Source of the DNA: Fictibacillus nanhaiensis
Lineage (GTDB): Bacteria > Bacillota > Bacilli > Bacillales > Fictibacillaceae
Direction of reading: 5' to 3'
Length of the DNA stretch: 64,000 nt
Assembly: GCF_019801215.1 (NCBI RefSeq)
Contig: NZ_JAHVJO010000001.1
Span: 1,178,001-1,242,000 of the forward strand
The position numbers were made by a program, and so were the translations under genes. This document shows positions 63,794-64,000 of the stretch, piece by piece (the first letter of the stretch is position 1; each line of letters begins with the position of its first letter). Below the pieces are notes generated by a model, which saw only the letters and a list, made by a program, of their open reading frames with translations, searched no databases and was not told the DNA's origin.

Positions 63794-63932
63794 CAGACTT
63801 CACCTCTTCTTAGTGATCACTCAAAAGTTGCTTTTCTTTGATTCTTTCATTATATCATTATGTGTTACAATTATACGAGCCGATTGAAAACGCTTTACTT
63901 CTCATTTTGATTTTTACAAAGGAGGTCCGTTT

Positions 63933-64000
63933 ATGGCCATTCTGAAAGGTTCCATGACAGACGATAAAATACATAGCAATTATTTGAATGAAACGATAGA
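63933..64000 (+). CDS. Start of a CDS cut by the window end
   Basis: AAAGGAGGT six bases before ATG 63933 opens a frame that runs off the window after about 22 codons: MAILKGSMTDDKIHSNYLNE. That start recalls the esterase/enterochelin-esterase-like YbbA/YjcH type, but it is too short for assignment. Confidence 0.6.
   Translation, partial: MAILKGSMTDDKIHSNYLNETI

Noticed and set aside
63880-63905. cre site before the last partial gene
   Set aside because: TGAAAACGCTTTAC fits the left half and centre but lacks the terminal CA; too weak to call.

Overview
The window is a chromosomal stretch of a low-GC, endospore-forming Bacillaceae. The evidence is a B. subtilis-like gene order (ylb block, ctaGFEDCB/ctaA, pycA, ftsW, yla block, suhB/yktB, speA-SR1, pdhDCBA, def, rpoY-rnjA, ktrC, ykuU, ykuS, dapL, dapH, ccpC), sporulation genes (ylbJ, ylaJ, ylbD-type and CotD-type coat proteins), caa3 oxidase and strong AGGAGG ribosome binding sites. 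It is not B. subtilis itself: several genes differ and ylaM is absent. A Fictibacillus-like genus is possible, but I cannot prove that from the sequence.

Layout: 1-0.5 kb, partial enoyl-CoA hydratase. 0.6-13 kb, rpmF and the ylb block (ylbN, tmcAL, ylbL, ylbK, ylbJ, coaD, rsmD, ylbG, ricF, ylbE, ylbD, ylbC, ylbB) with several small unassigned genes and a candidate structured RNA. 13-22 kb, a yugN-like gene, a nucleotidyltransferase and the cytochrome caa3/heme A genes. 22-35 kb, pyc, ftsW and the yla/ykt genes with typA. 35-47 kb, nitronate monooxygenase, speA, the dual-function RNA SR1 with its peptide, a BCCT transporter, the pdh operon and def. 47-50.3 kb, an intact IS3-family element that has clipped the end of an EamA transporter gene, then a 120-bp tandem repeat. 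50.3-59 kb, a 27-residue cationic peptide, rpoY-rnjA, ktrC, peroxiredoxin, the lysine pathway and ccpC. 59-64 kb leaves the conserved order: TSUP transporter, VOC protein, CDF pump, SDR, spore coat protein, tRNA-Val, a PgpA/YutG-like gene and the start of another CDS.

Metabolic theme: pyruvate handling (pdhABCD, pycA), respiration (ctaA-G) and carbon-responsive control (SR1 with apparent CcpN and CcpA operators, and CcpC with its own operator) lie close together.

Most notable unexplained structure: two intergenic arrays (2746-2940 and 63041-63160), 60 kb apart, share the core GA(G/T)CATAAA repeated every 20 bp while the other half of each unit is completely different. Both lie just 3' of a gene and in sense with it. 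Next are the SR1 locus with readable operators, the IS insertion that supplies a new stop codon, the terminator-ended RNA upstream of rsmD, and the structured pdhA leader.
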